Of a stretch of 64,000 bases of DNA, positions 39,743 through 50,500 are shown in pieces. The notes beneath the pieces were generated by a model, which ran no database searches, was not told the origin of the DNA, and saw only the letters and a program-made list of their open reading frames with translations. The DNA lies in NCBI RefSeq assembly GCF_003966715.1, contig NZ_AP018907.1, positions 2,840,001-2,904,000 on the forward strand. Direction: 5' to 3'. The translations under genes and the position numbers were made by a program. The stretch comes from Blastochloris tepida. Its GTDB lineage: Bacteria; Pseudomonadota; Alphaproteobacteria; Rhizobiales; Xanthobacteraceae. Numbering within the stretch: position 1 is the first letter of the stretch; every line of letters begins with the position of its first letter.

Positions 39743-40965
39743 TTGCCCTCGTCCTCCGCCTCGCCGCCCTCCCCGACCAGCGCGAGGCGCTGGCTCTCGC
39801 GCACGACGGCGACGAGCTTGGGCTGAGGCACGAGACGGATCGGGGCCGGTGGAAACGTGAAGCCGGCGCGCTCGGCCGCCGCGAAGGCCTCCGCATAGAG
39901 CGCGCGGGCGCCGGCCTGGTCGATCCCGAACGGCTCCGCAGTGCCGTCCGAGCGCACCAACTCCAGGCCGGCGGCCCCCTCCGGCGCCAGTTCGCAGCGC
40001 GACCGCAGCGCATAGCCGCGCCGGTCCTGCTCCAGCACCGCGAGGATGCCGAGCGCGGCGAGCAGCGTCCGCCCGGCAACATCGCGTTCCGGCGTGCCGA
40101 ACCGCAGGCGGCGGAGCGCCGCGAAGCCGAGCACCATCGTGTGCTCGACGCGGTCGCAGGTGACGCCGAGCGGCTGGACAGAGGGCGCGATGTTGCCGTG
40201 GTTGATCTCCGAGGGCCGAACCTTCTTGGCCTTCTTGCCGGCGCCGGCCTCGGTGACGTCCCAGCCGCTCTCGCCCTTGAACACCTCGACCTTGCGCAGG
40301 ATGCCGAGCGGATCGATGCGGCTGCCGGTCCGCCGGCCGGCGGTGCGGGCTTCGAATTCGCCCGACCGCCGGTCAGCGATCTCGTCCGCCGGCGCATTCA
40401 CCGCCACCAATTCCGAGGTCAGGCAGCGTGCGAACTTGGCGCCGAGCCCGCCGCCCTCGCCGGTCGAATGCCACGCCCCGAACAGCAGCGCATTCGGCGA
40501 GGCCTCCAGCAGCGCCGTCGCATTCTCCGGCTTGGCCTTGGCGAGGCGTTCGCCGAGCGGGCTCTTCATGAACGGCAATTCGTCGAGCAGGCTGTCGCGC
40601 AGGATGGCGTCGTAGACCCGGTGCGGCGCGTCGAGGGACGTGATCTCCTCGAGCCCCTCGATCCCGGTGCCGCGGAAGTCGACGACGACGTAGGGCAGCT
40701 TCACCACACCCTCGCGCGCCGCCGCAAGCAGGCTCTCCTCGAGCCTGTTGGCCTGCGATTGGACACTGTCGACCAGGACGCACCACACTTCGGCGCCGTC
40801 GATCCGGCGGCGTTCGAAAACGTGGCGGGGCGGAGCGTTGCGGCCTTCGCCTGGATAGGTCGGTGGGAAAATCTTGTCCCCACGCCCGCCGACCGGCTGC
40901 AGACTTTGCCGCCGCCGCAGAGCCGCGTGATCGGATATCAGTCTTCCGAGCGTTGCAGCGTCCAT
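39739..40965 (-). CDS. csb1: type I-G Csb1 (Cas7, GSU0053 family)
   Basis: Cas7-type backbone subunit of the type I-G Cascade. The 408-residue product includes RHVFERRRIDGAEVWCVLVD, QSQANRLEESLL, LDAPHRVYDAILRDSL, LLFGAWHSTGEGGGLGAKF and PSEINHGNIAPS, all typical of GSU0053 proteins. The chosen start is the ATG giving MDAATLGRL; a GTG 33 bases upstream is also in frame, and neither has a strong ribosome site. It is the first gene of the cas operon. Two palindromes lie 40-75 bases upstream and could be operators. Confidence 0.93.
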   Translation of the reverse strand: MDAATLGRLISDHAALRRRQSLQPVGGRGDKIFPPTYPGEGRNAPPRHVFERRRIDGAEVWCVLVDSVQSQANRLEESLLAAAREGVVKLPYVVVDFRGTGIEGLEEITSLDAPHRVYDAILRDSLLDELPFMKSPLGERLAKAKPENATALLEASPNALLFGAWHSTGEGGGLGAKFARCLTSELVAVNAPADEIADRRSGEFEARTAGRRTGSRIDPLGILRKVEVFKGESGWDVTEAGAGKKAKKVRPSEINHGNIAPSVQPLGVTCDRVEHTMVLGFAALRRLRFGTPERDVAGRTLLAALGILAVLEQDRRGYALRSRCELAPEGAAGLELVRSDGTAEPFGIDQAGARALYAEAFAAAERAGFTFPPAPIRLVPQPKLVAVVRESQRLALVGEGGEAEDEGK

Positions 40966-41004
40966 TCCCAACCCCGACTCGTCTTTTGAGTTGAACACAG
41001 ATTG

Positions 41005-41039
41005 CTACCGGTAGTATCCATCCTCACCTACCGATAGGC
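41005..41039. promoter_or_regulatory. two operator-like palindromes upstream of csb1
   Basis: ctaccggtag (41006-41015, perfect) and cctaccgatagg (41028-41039, one mismatched centre pair) are near-copies of each other, with centres 23 bases apart, about two helical turns. They lie between the WYL regulator gene and csb1 and would suit a dimeric repressor. Confidence 0.55.
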
Positions 41040-41216
41040 AATCCTCGGACGGGTTGCGGCCTCCTCGTCCCCAGATTTCGGCAACTCGTGACGAGGATGC
41101 GCAAGGCACAGTTCCACATCGAAACGGCCCTGTTCGGACCGGCTTTCCATCCGGTTCGACGACCTGCTTGAGGTGAGCGGGCCCTTGGGCGAGGAGCCGA
41201 TTGGAACATTTCTCAA

Positions 41217-42197
41217 TCAGCATTCACGGTGATGCTCGAAGGCCGTCCGCAGTCTGTCGCACATCATCTGCCTGAGTTCCGCCGGCGCGATGACAGTGAC
41301 GGTGCTGCCCCACGTGAACAGGTGGTTGACTATTTCGAGGAGGCCGCCGGCCCGGAAGCGAACGACCGTGCTGCCGTCGAGATCGTCCGTGACCGACTGT
41401 GTCGGATGGAAGACGAAGGTCTTCGCATCCGGCGCGGCTTCCGGTGAGAAGCGGAGCACGATGTCAACCGGCTCTTCCTGATAGGTTCCGAATGAAATGT
41501 TGGCGAACGCATCAAGATCAAAGTCTTCGGGTGGCCGGGCGACCTGATCGGTGAGTTCCATCGCGGACACACGGTCGAGGCGCCACAGAACTGGCTTCGT
41601 CTTCTTGATGCTCGCCCCGACAAGATAGGCATGCTGTCCAAAGAGCAGGCCGTATGGAACGACGGTATGCCGTCGCCGGTTCGAGGTCTCGCCGCCGTAA
41701 CTGAAGCGCACGGCGCGCTCTCGGAGCAGCGCATCTCGCAAAGCGGACAGCAGCGTTTCTTCGATCCGCGGTCGCGGCCCGACCTGACGCGCCAGGGCCT
41801 CGGCCCGCATCAGCGCTTCGACATCCGTTTCGAGACGGAATCTCTCGTGCGAGCGCAGCCGGGTCGCGATTTTCTCATAGAGAGAGCGCAGATGCGCGGC
41901 ACGATCGGGGGCATTCATCCCGATCAGTTTGGCAGCATGTTTCAACTCGGCCATCTCTACCGCCGTGGGGGCTGTCAGGAAACGGTCGAGCCCGCCGGCC
42001 AGGCGGAACCGGCGCATGCGGCCATCGTCGCGCTCCTCCAGGGCTCCGAAAATCAAGCTGACACCATCACGCATGCGCTCGGCGGTTCGACGCGAGACGC
42101 CGAGTTCCATTGCCATCTCGTCGAGGGTCAACCCTTCCGCACTGCCAGCCAAGAGGCGGGCGAGGCGAACCAAATCCGCGGCCTTTTCCCACCGCAT
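41217..42197 (-). CDS. WYL domain-containing transcriptional regulator
   Basis: The 326-residue product has an N-terminal winged helix-turn-helix (LTLDEMAMELGVSRRTAERM, residues ~20-65), a WYL domain in the middle (YGGETSNRRRHTVVPYGLLFG, HAYLVGA, LWRLDRVSAMELTD) and a WCX-type C-terminal domain (DIVLRFSPEAAP; TVTVIAPAELRQMM). This architecture matches BrxR/CapW-type defence regulators that sense a nucleic-acid ligand. It lies 250 bases upstream of csb1 on the same strand and is divergent from the AAA-AddB-AddA module, so it could control either or both. It starts at an ATG giving MRWEKAADL. Confidence 0.9.
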   Translation of the reverse strand: MRWEKAADLVRLARLLAGSAEGLTLDEMAMELGVSRRTAERMRDGVSLIFGALEERDDGRMRRFRLAGGLDRFLTAPTAVEMAELKHAAKLIGMNAPDRAAHLRSLYEKIATRLRSHERFRLETDVEALMRAEALARQVGPRPRIEETLLSALRDALLRERAVRFSYGGETSNRRRHTVVPYGLLFGQHAYLVGASIKKTKPVLWRLDRVSAMELTDQVARPPEDFDLDAFANISFGTYQEEPVDIVLRFSPEAAPDAKTFVFHPTQSVTDDLDGSTVVRFRAGGLLEIVNHLFTWGSTVTVIAPAELRQMMCDRLRTAFEHHREC

Positions 42198-42697
42198 TTG
42201 AACCCCTTCGAATACGACCGAATCTGACGTCCCGAAACGATAAACTAGTCAAACGAAATGAGCGAGGATAGGCACCAAGTGTTCAATGGGTCACAAAGTC
42301 ATTGCGGGCCCGCGCCGGCATGAGATTCCGGAGGGCCCGAGATCGCGGGAATCCCGATTTGTACGCGGGGTTAAAGCCACCCGGCCGAAGGGTTTGAGCG
42401 ATCCGGTTCAGCGATCAGCAGCATGCTGGCCAAAATTCCTTGGTTTCCGTCGTTTGACGGCTGGACCCGTCATCCCCAGTGCGATCCCACGGCTGTGCGG
42501 CACAGACAGCCGGGGAGCCACCCAAGCGATCGAGGTCGGTTGTCCCCGGTCCATCGCCGGCCCGGTCGTTTGGCGACGCAGAGGTCGCATCGCCTTTAGG
42601 GCGGCGATCGGGGCCGAGCGCCTTTCGCAGCGATTGAAGGTGCGTCCGCTTCTGACGCACTCGATTGCTATCACTCATTCAATCCTGGGAGACCAAG
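42198..42697. other. intergenic region between the WYL regulator and the AAA ATPase module
   Basis: No credible gene. Contains small dyads, for example cgggaatcccg near 42345 and a cagccgggg-type repeat near 42510. The promoters for the regulator and for the divergent module must lie here. The ctaccggtag motif of the csb1 upstream region is not seen in it. Confidence 0.45.
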
Positions 42698-44728
42698 ATG
42701 GACAATTTCGAACGCGACTTTATCCGGCGCCTGGCGGCCAGGGTGCTCAGCGACAAGACGGTTCCGTATGAGCCTCGCAAGGTCATCGCTTGGTTTCAGG
42801 AACACGAAAAGCTTCTCGGGAGAGACAGTCCGCGCATTGACCCCAAGATGGTGAAGGAGGCAGGCGCAAATGAAACAATGATGAGCTACTTGTCGCAGGA
42901 TCTCATCGCGGCTTTGGGACAAAACACGACATATCGCTGTTCTGCCCCATCCCGCCTGGAGCGGCGGCTGAACTGGCTTGGCGAGAGACTCCGGTTGAGA
43001 ACCATTGAGCGCGCTGTGCTGGGCGTGTTCGCCCGGTTCTACCTGCATGAGGCCGTTCATGCTCTCGTTCATGGGCTTGCGCCGTATTCTCCCGGTACAG
43101 CATCCGATGAAATTCCGCTCCCATTTCTCGCGAGGAGCGTCGATTACGATCCGAAGAAATTGAAACTTTGCCTCAACGACGGAGCTCCCCTTCTGCAACT
43201 CGGGCTCGTCGAGGATCGCGGAGGGCGTGACTACGCGCTGTCAAAGTCCGTCCAGGCTTTCCTGAGACAGCGAACCGAGGATCCTGAGCGGCTTGTCGCC
43301 TGTCTGGTTGGGCCGAAGCGGTGTTCATCGCTAACTCTCGAAGACTTCGCGCACATGCAAGAGGACTGCGGAATGGCAATCCGCATCTTGCGCGAGGCGA
43401 TCGTGCGCCGCAGGCGTGGAGTGAACATCCTGTTCGTCGGTTCACCGGGGACAGGCAAGACGGAATTCGCCCACCTCGCGGCGGAAGCCGCCGGAGCCGT
43501 CGCGCAGTTCGTGGGGGAGCGGGACAAGGACGGCGATCCTGAACCGACGCGCGGCTCGCGGATTGCCGCCTTGGCGCTGATGGATGCCCTCGGTGGACGC
43601 ACAGGCGGAATCGTCAGCGTCGTTGACGAGGCGGATGACATATTCTGTGGTGTCGACACCGGCGAAGGCTCATACCGCCGGGGTTCGAAGGTCTTCATGA
43701 ATCGCCTCGTCGAATGCATATCGACGCCGACGATCTGGATCACCAACAATCCCGAACGGATTGGCGAACCCATCATCCGCCGGATGGCCTTCGTATTGAA
43801 CTTCCCGAAGGCTGGCACGGCCATCCGGGCACGCATCGTCGCCAGGGCCGCCGCCCGCCATCGCGTGACGCTGACACCTGCGGAGATCCAGGGGCTGGCC
43901 CGCGCCGAGGTGGTTCCCTCGATTCTGGATAGCGCGTTGCGAACCGCCAAGCGGATCGGCGGCGGGGCTGCGACCGTCCATGTCGTCACCGAGGCTGCGC
44001 AGCGAGCGATTTCCGGTCCCCGGGCACCGGCGTTCGCGGCACCGATGGCGTTCGATCCCACACTGTCGGAGGCCGACCAGAACCTTGCGACGCTTGCCGA
44101 CGCGGTGGCGAACAGCCCGACGCGCGCGATGTCGTTCTGCTTCTCGGGGCCGCCTGGCACCGGCAAGAGCGCCTACGCCCGCCATCTTGCCGAGCGGCTC
44201 GGGCTCGACGTGCTGGAAAAGCGATCGTCCGATCTGTTGTCGATGTATGTCGGCGGTTCGGAGAAGGCGATCGCGGCGGCGTTCGAGGAAGCTGCGGATA
44301 CCGGGGCGTTCCTGATCCTCGATGAGGCGGACTCGCTGTTGCGGGATCGCGGCTTCGCTACGCGGTCGTGGGAGATCACCCAGGTCAACGAGATGCTGAC
44401 CTGGATGGAGCGTCATCCGCAGCCCTTCGCCTGTACGACGAACGCGATTGACGCGTTCGATCCTGCGACCCTGCGGCGGTTTCTGTTCAAGGTGCGATTT
44501 CTGCCGATGACGTCGGCGCAGATTGCGGCTGCGTTTCGTCAGGCATTCGGTGTCGCACCGCCGCACTGGCTGCTGCGCATCGAGAACCTGACGCCCGGCG
44601 ACTTCGCGGTCGTCATCCGCAAGGCTTCCGTTATGGGGCTCTCGGATCCGACACGGGCCGCCGATTGGTTGAAACAGGAATCGGATGCCAAGCCGGGCGC
44701 CCGCAGGCCGATCGGGTTTGCGGCGTGA
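42698..44728 (+). CDS. tandem AAA+ ATPase of a candidate defence module
   Basis: The 676-residue product has an N-terminal ~230-residue region without recognised motifs and two AAA+ modules. Module 1: Walker A FVGSPGTGKTEF near residue 247 and Walker B VSVVDEADDIF near 308. Module 2: Walker A FSGPPGTGKSAY near 484, Walker B FLILDEADSLL near 541, and ATTNAIDAFDPATLRRF with the sensor/Arg-finger area. Two AAA modules in one chain suggest a remodelling machine. It is the first gene of a plus-strand set with AddB-like and AddA-like genes; a 184-base gap follows. The ATG start has GGGAGA seven bases upstream. The N-terminal third is less GC-rich than its neighbours, a sign of transfer. Confidence 0.85.
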   Translation: MDNFERDFIRRLAARVLSDKTVPYEPRKVIAWFQEHEKLLGRDSPRIDPKMVKEAGANETMMSYLSQDLIAALGQNTTYRCSAPSRLERRLNWLGERLRLRTIERAVLGVFARFYLHEAVHALVHGLAPYSPGTASDEIPLPFLARSVDYDPKKLKLCLNDGAPLLQLGLVEDRGGRDYALSKSVQAFLRQRTEDPERLVACLVGPKRCSSLTLEDFAHMQEDCGMAIRILREAIVRRRRGVNILFVGSPGTGKTEFAHLAAEAAGAVAQFVGERDKDGDPEPTRGSRIAALALMDALGGRTGGIVSVVDEADDIFCGVDTGEGSYRRGSKVFMNRLVECISTPTIWITNNPERIGEPIIRRMAFVLNFPKAGTAIRARIVARAAARHRVTLTPAEIQGLARAEVVPSILDSALRTAKRIGGGAATVHVVTEAAQRAISGPRAPAFAAPMAFDPTLSEADQNLATLADAVANSPTRAMSFCFSGPPGTGKSAYARHLAERLGLDVLEKRSSDLLSMYVGGSEKAIAAAFEEAADTGAFLILDEADSLLRDRGFATRSWEITQVNEMLTWMERHPQPFACTTNAIDAFDPATLRRFLFKVRFLPMTSAQIAAAFRQAFGVAPPHWLLRIENLTPGDFAVVIRKASVMGLSDPTRAADWLKQESDAKPGARRPIGFAA

Positions 44729-44912
44729 ACAAGGGGTTACAACCGGTCACAGTTCCAATGCGGGTCCGAAGTTCAAGTCAGCACCTGAATCGGAGGGTCG
44801 AGATTGTAACCGTCGGCGACAGTCGATCAGAACCGATTGTGCATGTTACAGGAAGAGCCACATTTCGGTCGATTCAGTTATTTCTAGACGAACCCTGAGC
44901 GGAACAGCAGCC

Positions 44913-47570
44913 ATGTCCGTCGCAAGTCGATCCACCCTGGTCGTCCACGGCCGCCTCGCCATGCGGGAGCGTCGCTTGGCGGCGGCCCGCGCCGGGCAGC
45001 ACGGTCTGCAGGTCATGTCCTTCGAGCAGGCCGCGGTACGGCTCGCGGGAGGCTTCGCCAGACCAATCGATCCCGAAAGCCTGCGCGTGGCGATCCAGAC
45101 GGTCCTGCCGGAGACGCCGATGGGGGAACTGGAGGGCATCAAGTCGCTCCCCGGCATGATCGACGCGGCCGCCGACACGCTGCACAAGGCTTGGCGCGCC
45201 GGCATCGACCTTGCGGCGCGCGCGGCCGACCATCCGAGGCTTGACGCTATCGCTCGGTTGGAAACGGCGGTCCTCGGCCAGCTTCCACCTGGCATGCTGC
45301 GACCTGTCGACATCGTCGACGCCGCCATTCGCCGCATTGGCCACGCACCTGCCGTCTTGGGACCGATGGAGATCGTCGGCCTGACGGAACTCTCGCCCTG
45401 CTGGCGCCCACTCCTGAAGGCGCTCACGGCGCACATCCCCGTGCAGTGGACGGCCGGGCCGAGGACGGTGCCGGACTGGCTGCGAGATACGGGCGTCACT
45501 GTGGCGCGCGCGCCGGCGGAAACCCCGACGATCGTCGCCGTCAGCGCGGCGACGGCCTATCACGAAGCCATCGAGGCCATGCGATGGGTGCGATCGCTTC
45601 TGGCCTCCGGCCGGGCAGTCCCTTCGGACATCGCGATCGCAACCGCTTCGCCGGCCGACTATGACGATCATTTCCTGGCCCTGCGGGCGGACGCCAATAT
45701 CGACCTGCACTTCGTCCACGGCGTCAAGGTCGTCAGCACCCGCGAGGGACAGGCGGCGGCCGCGCTGGCGGACATCCTGGTTCGTGGCCTGTCGCAGACC
45801 CGTCTCCGGCGCCTCGCCGCGCTATGTCGTGAAACGGCACCGTTCGAATCCCTGCCCGAAGGCTGGCTGCGCGTCCTGCCGACCGATGCCCCCTTGTCGA
45901 CGCCGACTGCCTGGAACCGCCTGCTGGCGCGATTGGAGCCCGAGGACTGGCCGGACAGCACCGATCACACCCCCGCCTTGCGCGCGGCCGTCGACTTGCT
46001 TGCCAAGGGACCGGACGCCGCATCGGAAATCGGCGAAGCCTTTCTCAATGGCCGCGCGCTCGCCATCTGGCGCAAGGCACTTCTCGCCGGGCCAGCCACG
46101 TCGCTCGACGCCACCCTCGAATCCCTGAGGCAGGATGACGGACTTGAGGCCTGCGTGTCCGTCGCCTGGATGCCAGCCAGCGCGCTCGCGGCGTCTCCCC
46201 GCCGCTTCGTGCGCCTTGTTGGGATGAACTCCTCGCGCTGGCCGCGCGGGATTGTCGAAGACCGTCTCATCCCGGACCATATCATCCCGACCGCCGAGCT
46301 CGATCCGCTTCCGGTGAACCTCGCCGATCGCCGGGACTTCGAGACGATCCTGGCCACCACGTCCGGCGAAGTCGTTCTTTCGCGCGCGCGGCGCGGCAGC
46401 GACGGACGCCTGTTGGGGCGCAGCCCCCTCCTCGCCGATCGTCGCGAAGAAACCTATCTTCGCCGCCATGCGGTCCCCTTGCATGCCTTCAGCGAGACCG
46501 ACCGCCTCATGGCCCGGCCGCAGGAGTTCAGCGCCGCTCCACAGGCGGTCAGCGCGCTCGGTTGCTGGCACAACTGGCAGCGCTCCGAGATCACGGCGCA
46601 TGACGGACTCGTCCGGACCAATCATCCGCTCATTCTCGCAATCCTGACCCGCACCCAGTCCGCCAGCTCGCTCAAGCGCCTCCTGCGCAACCCATTGAGC
46701 TACGTCTGGGTCTATGCGTTCGGCTGGCGCGCGCCGCAAAGCAGCGCCGAGCGGTTGGTCCTCGAGGCACTGGACATGGGTGAACTGGTCCACTCGGTGC
46801 TTGAGCGCGCCTTGCGCGACCTGGAGGGTGCGGGCGGACTGGCGGCAGCCGACTCCGCCGCGATTGCCACTGCCGTGGATCGCGCCGCCGGGCTCGTCGC
46901 CGCCGAATGGGAAAGCGAGCGGGCGCCTCCGCCGACCGTCATCTGGCGGCGCACTCTGGACGAGGTCCGAGTGGCGGCGGAGCAGGCCCTGTCCTACGAC
47001 GACGACCCGCTTCCGGACGCCCGCTCCTATGGCGAGGTGCCGTTCGGCGGGATCGATCCCAAGTCGGACGCGAGGGCGCCTTGGGATCCCGACGTGCCGG
47101 TCACAATCCCAGACACGGGTTTCAACATTGCCGGCTACATTGATCGGCTCGATGTCTCCGGCGACGGCAAGCGTGCGCTGGTTCGCGACTACAAGACCGG
47201 CCGCCCGCCTCGGACCGCAATCCGGCTGAACGGTGGACAGGAACTTCAGCGCTGCCTCTATGCGTTCGCGGTGAAGGCGTTGCTGGGCGATGACGTCGCG
47301 ATCAGCGCTTCGCTGCTGTATCCTCGTGAACGGGTCGACCTCCAGCTCGAAGACCCCGAAGCGGCGCTCGCGGAGATTGCCGCTTTTCTCCGCGCGGCGA
47401 GGACCAGCCTCGCTGGCGGCGCGGCATTGCCAGGTCCCGACACCGGCGGTGGCTTTGACGATCTTGCCTTCGCCCTGCCGGCGAACGCCAGCGCCACTTA
47501 CTGCAGACGCAAACTGCCGGCTGCCACCGAAATGCTCGGTGACGTCGCTCTGGTCTGGGAGGCCGAATGA
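44913..47570 (+). CDS. AddB-like PD-(D/E)XK nuclease, degenerate helicase part
   Basis: The 885-residue product resembles AddB/RexB. The nuclease domain at the C-terminus has the early His (GELVHSVLERAL near 624), an Asp (GYIDRLDVS) and the core RDYKTGR near 758. The N-terminal two-thirds follow the UvrD-like layout of AddB, but I see no GxGKT Walker A near the start (VVHGRLAMRERR instead). The iron-sulfur Cys normally in a CPxxYF motif before the nuclease is Asn here (LLRNPLSYVW). So it is probably a structural and nuclease partner rather than an ATPase. It overlaps the following gene by ATGA, implying a two-protein complex. The start ATG is chosen by position, the ribosome site being weak. 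Confidence 0.85.
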   Translation: MSVASRSTLVVHGRLAMRERRLAAARAGQHGLQVMSFEQAAVRLAGGFARPIDPESLRVAIQTVLPETPMGELEGIKSLPGMIDAAADTLHKAWRAGIDLAARAADHPRLDAIARLETAVLGQLPPGMLRPVDIVDAAIRRIGHAPAVLGPMEIVGLTELSPCWRPLLKALTAHIPVQWTAGPRTVPDWLRDTGVTVARAPAETPTIVAVSAATAYHEAIEAMRWVRSLLASGRAVPSDIAIATASPADYDDHFLALRADANIDLHFVHGVKVVSTREGQAAAALADILVRGLSQTRLRRLAALCRETAPFESLPEGWLRVLPTDAPLSTPTAWNRLLARLEPEDWPDSTDHTPALRAAVDLLAKGPDAASEIGEAFLNGRALAIWRKALLAGPATSLDATLESLRQDDGLEACVSVAWMPASALAASPRRFVRLVGMNSSRWPRGIVEDRLIPDHIIPTAELDPLPVNLADRRDFETILATTSGEVVLSRARRGSDGRLLGRSPLLADRREETYLRRHAVPLHAFSETDRLMARPQEFSAAPQAVSALGCWHNWQRSEITAHDGLVRTNHPLILAILTRTQSASSLKRLLRNPLSYVWVYAFGWRAPQSSAERLVLEALDMGELVHSVLERALRDLEGAGGLAAADSAAIATAVDRAAGLVAAEWESERAPPPTVIWRRTLDEVRVAAEQALSYDDDPLPDARSYGEVPFGGIDPKSDARAPWDPDVPVTIPDTGFNIAGYIDRLDVSGDGKRALVRDYKTGRPPRTAIRLNGGQELQRCLYAFAVKALLGDDVAISASLLYPRERVDLQLEDPEAALAEIAAFLRAARTSLAGGAALPGPDTGGGFDDLAFALPANASATYCRRKLPAATEMLGDVALVWEAE

Positions 47571-50500
47571 TGAGCTCCGGGGCCCGAGCCCTCAGGGATG
47601 ATGACGCACGCCGAGAGGCGATCAGCGTCCATGATCGTTCGTTCCTGGTCGAAGCCGGTGCAGGCTCGGGAAAGACCGCCGTCATGGCCGGGCGCATTGC
47701 CCTCATGCTCGCCGAAGGCATCCCACCGCGCGCCATCGCCGCCGTCACCTTCACGGAGTTGGCGGCCAGCGAGCTTCTCTCGCGGGTTCGGGAATTTGTT
47801 GCCGACCTCTCGGCCGGCAAGATCGCGGCCGAACTGCGTATTGCGCTGCCCCATGGCCTGTCACAGGCGCAGCAGGACAATCTCAAGGTGGGCAGCGCGG
47901 CAATCGACGAAATCACCTGCTCGACCATCCACGGCTTCTGCCAACGCCTGATCAAACCCTATCCGGCGGAGGCCGACATCGATCCCGGCGCCGACGTCAT
48001 GGACCGCGATCAGGCCGATCTCATCTTCAGGGAGATCGTCGATGGCTGGCTGAAGGAGCGCCTGTCGGGCGAAAGTGGCGGCATTCTCGCCGAAATGGTC
48101 TTGCAAGATCGCGACCGTGCCTTGACGCTCATCCGCACGATCGCCGAGAATCTCCGTCGCCATCGCGCCCTCGTTGCGCCCCCGGCATCTCCGATCGACG
48201 GCCATCTCACCGCCTTCCGCAAAGCGGTGGCGGATTTCGAGGCCTTCATCCGCAGAGCGGCGGCCAGCGAACCGGAAACAGCAGCGGTCGTCGAGCGGTT
48301 CACAGAGATGGCGATCGCGCTTGCCGGGTTGCCGGCCGCGACGACGCCCTCGGGGCTGATTGGGATTCTGATCTCACGTCCAAATCCGGAGCTTTGCATC
48401 GGTTCCGGCGCATTCGCCGCGTATCGCAAAAAGGGGAAGTGGCTCGAGGCGGCGAAGCATGCGGGCCTTTCCAAGGCCGATGGGGAGCGGCTGAACATCG
48501 CCGCCGAGAGCCACTACACTGCCTGCTGCAATGCCTGGACCTCGCTCCTTGAGGCGGCGGCCGGTCATGTTCTGGCGGCGCTGATCGAGGAAGCGCGTCC
48601 GATCCTGCGGCACTACCGAGAGTACAAGCGCGCGAGCGCACAGCTCGACTTCGACGATCTGATCTTCGCCGCGCGCGACCTTCTGCGCGACCATGACGAT
48701 GTCCGGCGCGCGCTGGGGCGGCGCTTTGCGCATGTTCTCGTCGACGAGTTCCAGGACACCGATCCCCTCCAGACCGAGATCTTCTGGCGGCTGTGTGGCG
48801 ATCCCGCCGCAGACGACGGCGACTGGACCACGTTCCGGATTCGACCGGGCGCGCTCTTCCTGGTTGGAGATCCCAAGCAGGCGATCTATCGCTTCCGCGG
48901 TGCCGACGTTGGCGCCTATGTGCAGGCCCGCGACGCCTTCCGCGCGCAGGATCCGGACAGTCTCCTATCGATTTCGACAAATTTCCGCTCCTGCGCCTCG
49001 ATCCTCACATTCGTCAACGAGCGCTTCGAGACCGTGCTGTCGGCCAACGGGCAGCCCGGTTTCACCGCCCTTGATCCGTTCCACAATGACCCTCACGAGG
49101 GTCTCTGCGTTGCGGCCCTCGACGTCGCCGGCGCCGACGAGAATGGCAAGGCCAGCGCCGAGCAACAACGTGATGCCGAAGCCGATGCGGTGGCCGAACT
49201 GTGCGCGCGGCTGATCGGCAGCCATCGCATCCTCGACCGGCGCAGCGGCGCGCAGCGTCTGTGCCAAGCCGGTGACATCGCTTTGCTGGCGCCAACCGGC
49301 ACCGAGCTGTGGCGCTATGAAGAAGCGTTGGAGTGCCGAGGCATCCCGGTGGCGACGCAGGCCGGGAAAGGCCTCTTCCAGCGCCAGGAAGTCCAGGACC
49401 TGATCGCGTTGACCAGGGTTCTCGCCGACCGACGGGATACGCTGGCGCTCGGCGCACTGCTGCGGGGCCCCCTGGTCGGCCTTAGCGAAGAGGAGCTCCT
49501 GGATATCGTCTGGGCGCTTCCGCGTTCCGAAGATGAGCCCGACCGCATCCCTCGTCTCGATCTCGGCGTCGATCCCGCCGCCATCGCTCACCCGCTCGCG
49601 CGCGAGACCTTCGAGAAGCTGCAGGCCCTCTACAGATGTGGCAACTCCACGACGCCATATGAGCTTCTCACACAGGCGGTCGACGTCATGCGAGTTCGGC
49701 CAATTCTGCTCGGTCGTCATCGCGGCCAGGCAGAACGCGCACTCGCCAATGTCGATCTCTACCTGAACTTTTCGACTGGCTACGCCGTGCGCGGTCTTCG
49801 CGCCTTCGCCGAGGCGATGACTGCGGCCTGGACCGACGAGGCGCGCGCCATCGAAGGTCGGCCCGATGCACAGGAGGAGGCCGTCGCGCTGTTCACGATG
49901 CACGCCGCCAAGGGCCTTGAATGGCCGATCGTCATACCCGTCAACACCATGACCAGCGTCATGCGCTCCGACAGCGCGGTGATCGACCGCCAGACCGGGA
50001 CCTTCTATTGCCCGGTCCTGGGTGTCGCACCGGGGGGGTGTGACATCGTGCGTCAAGCGGAAAAAGAGGAACTGGATCGCGAGCGCGTCCGGCTGTGGTA
50101 TGTCGCAGCGACGCGTGCCCGCGAACTTCTCGTCCTGCCCCGACTCGATGCGAAGCCGACCAAGTCAGCCTGGATCGGCCTCGTCGATCTTTCCCTCGCT
50201 GATCTTCCCAGCATTGACGTTTCCCATTTGCCGCTTGTCCAAGCGGCCGCTAGCGCCGATCCGGGCAACGTCCAGACACGCGACGTCTTTGCGGCCGAGG
50301 CCGCGGCAATTGCTGCCCGGCAGACGCACCTCACTTGGCTGGCGCCGAGTCGCGATGAGAGCGCCTCCGGCGCTGTGCTCCAGGAAGACGAGGTCACCAT
50401 CTGGGCCGGCAGCGCCGATGATCAACCGCGAAATCCGGAGACGACGGTCGCCATTAAGGGTAGCCGCGAGCGTGGGTTGATCCTGCACAAGCTCATGGAA

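Noticed and set aside
42286-42771. Small open frame upstream of the AAA ATPase
   Set aside because: It has no ribosome site or domain and overlaps the ATPase start; the region reads as intergenic.
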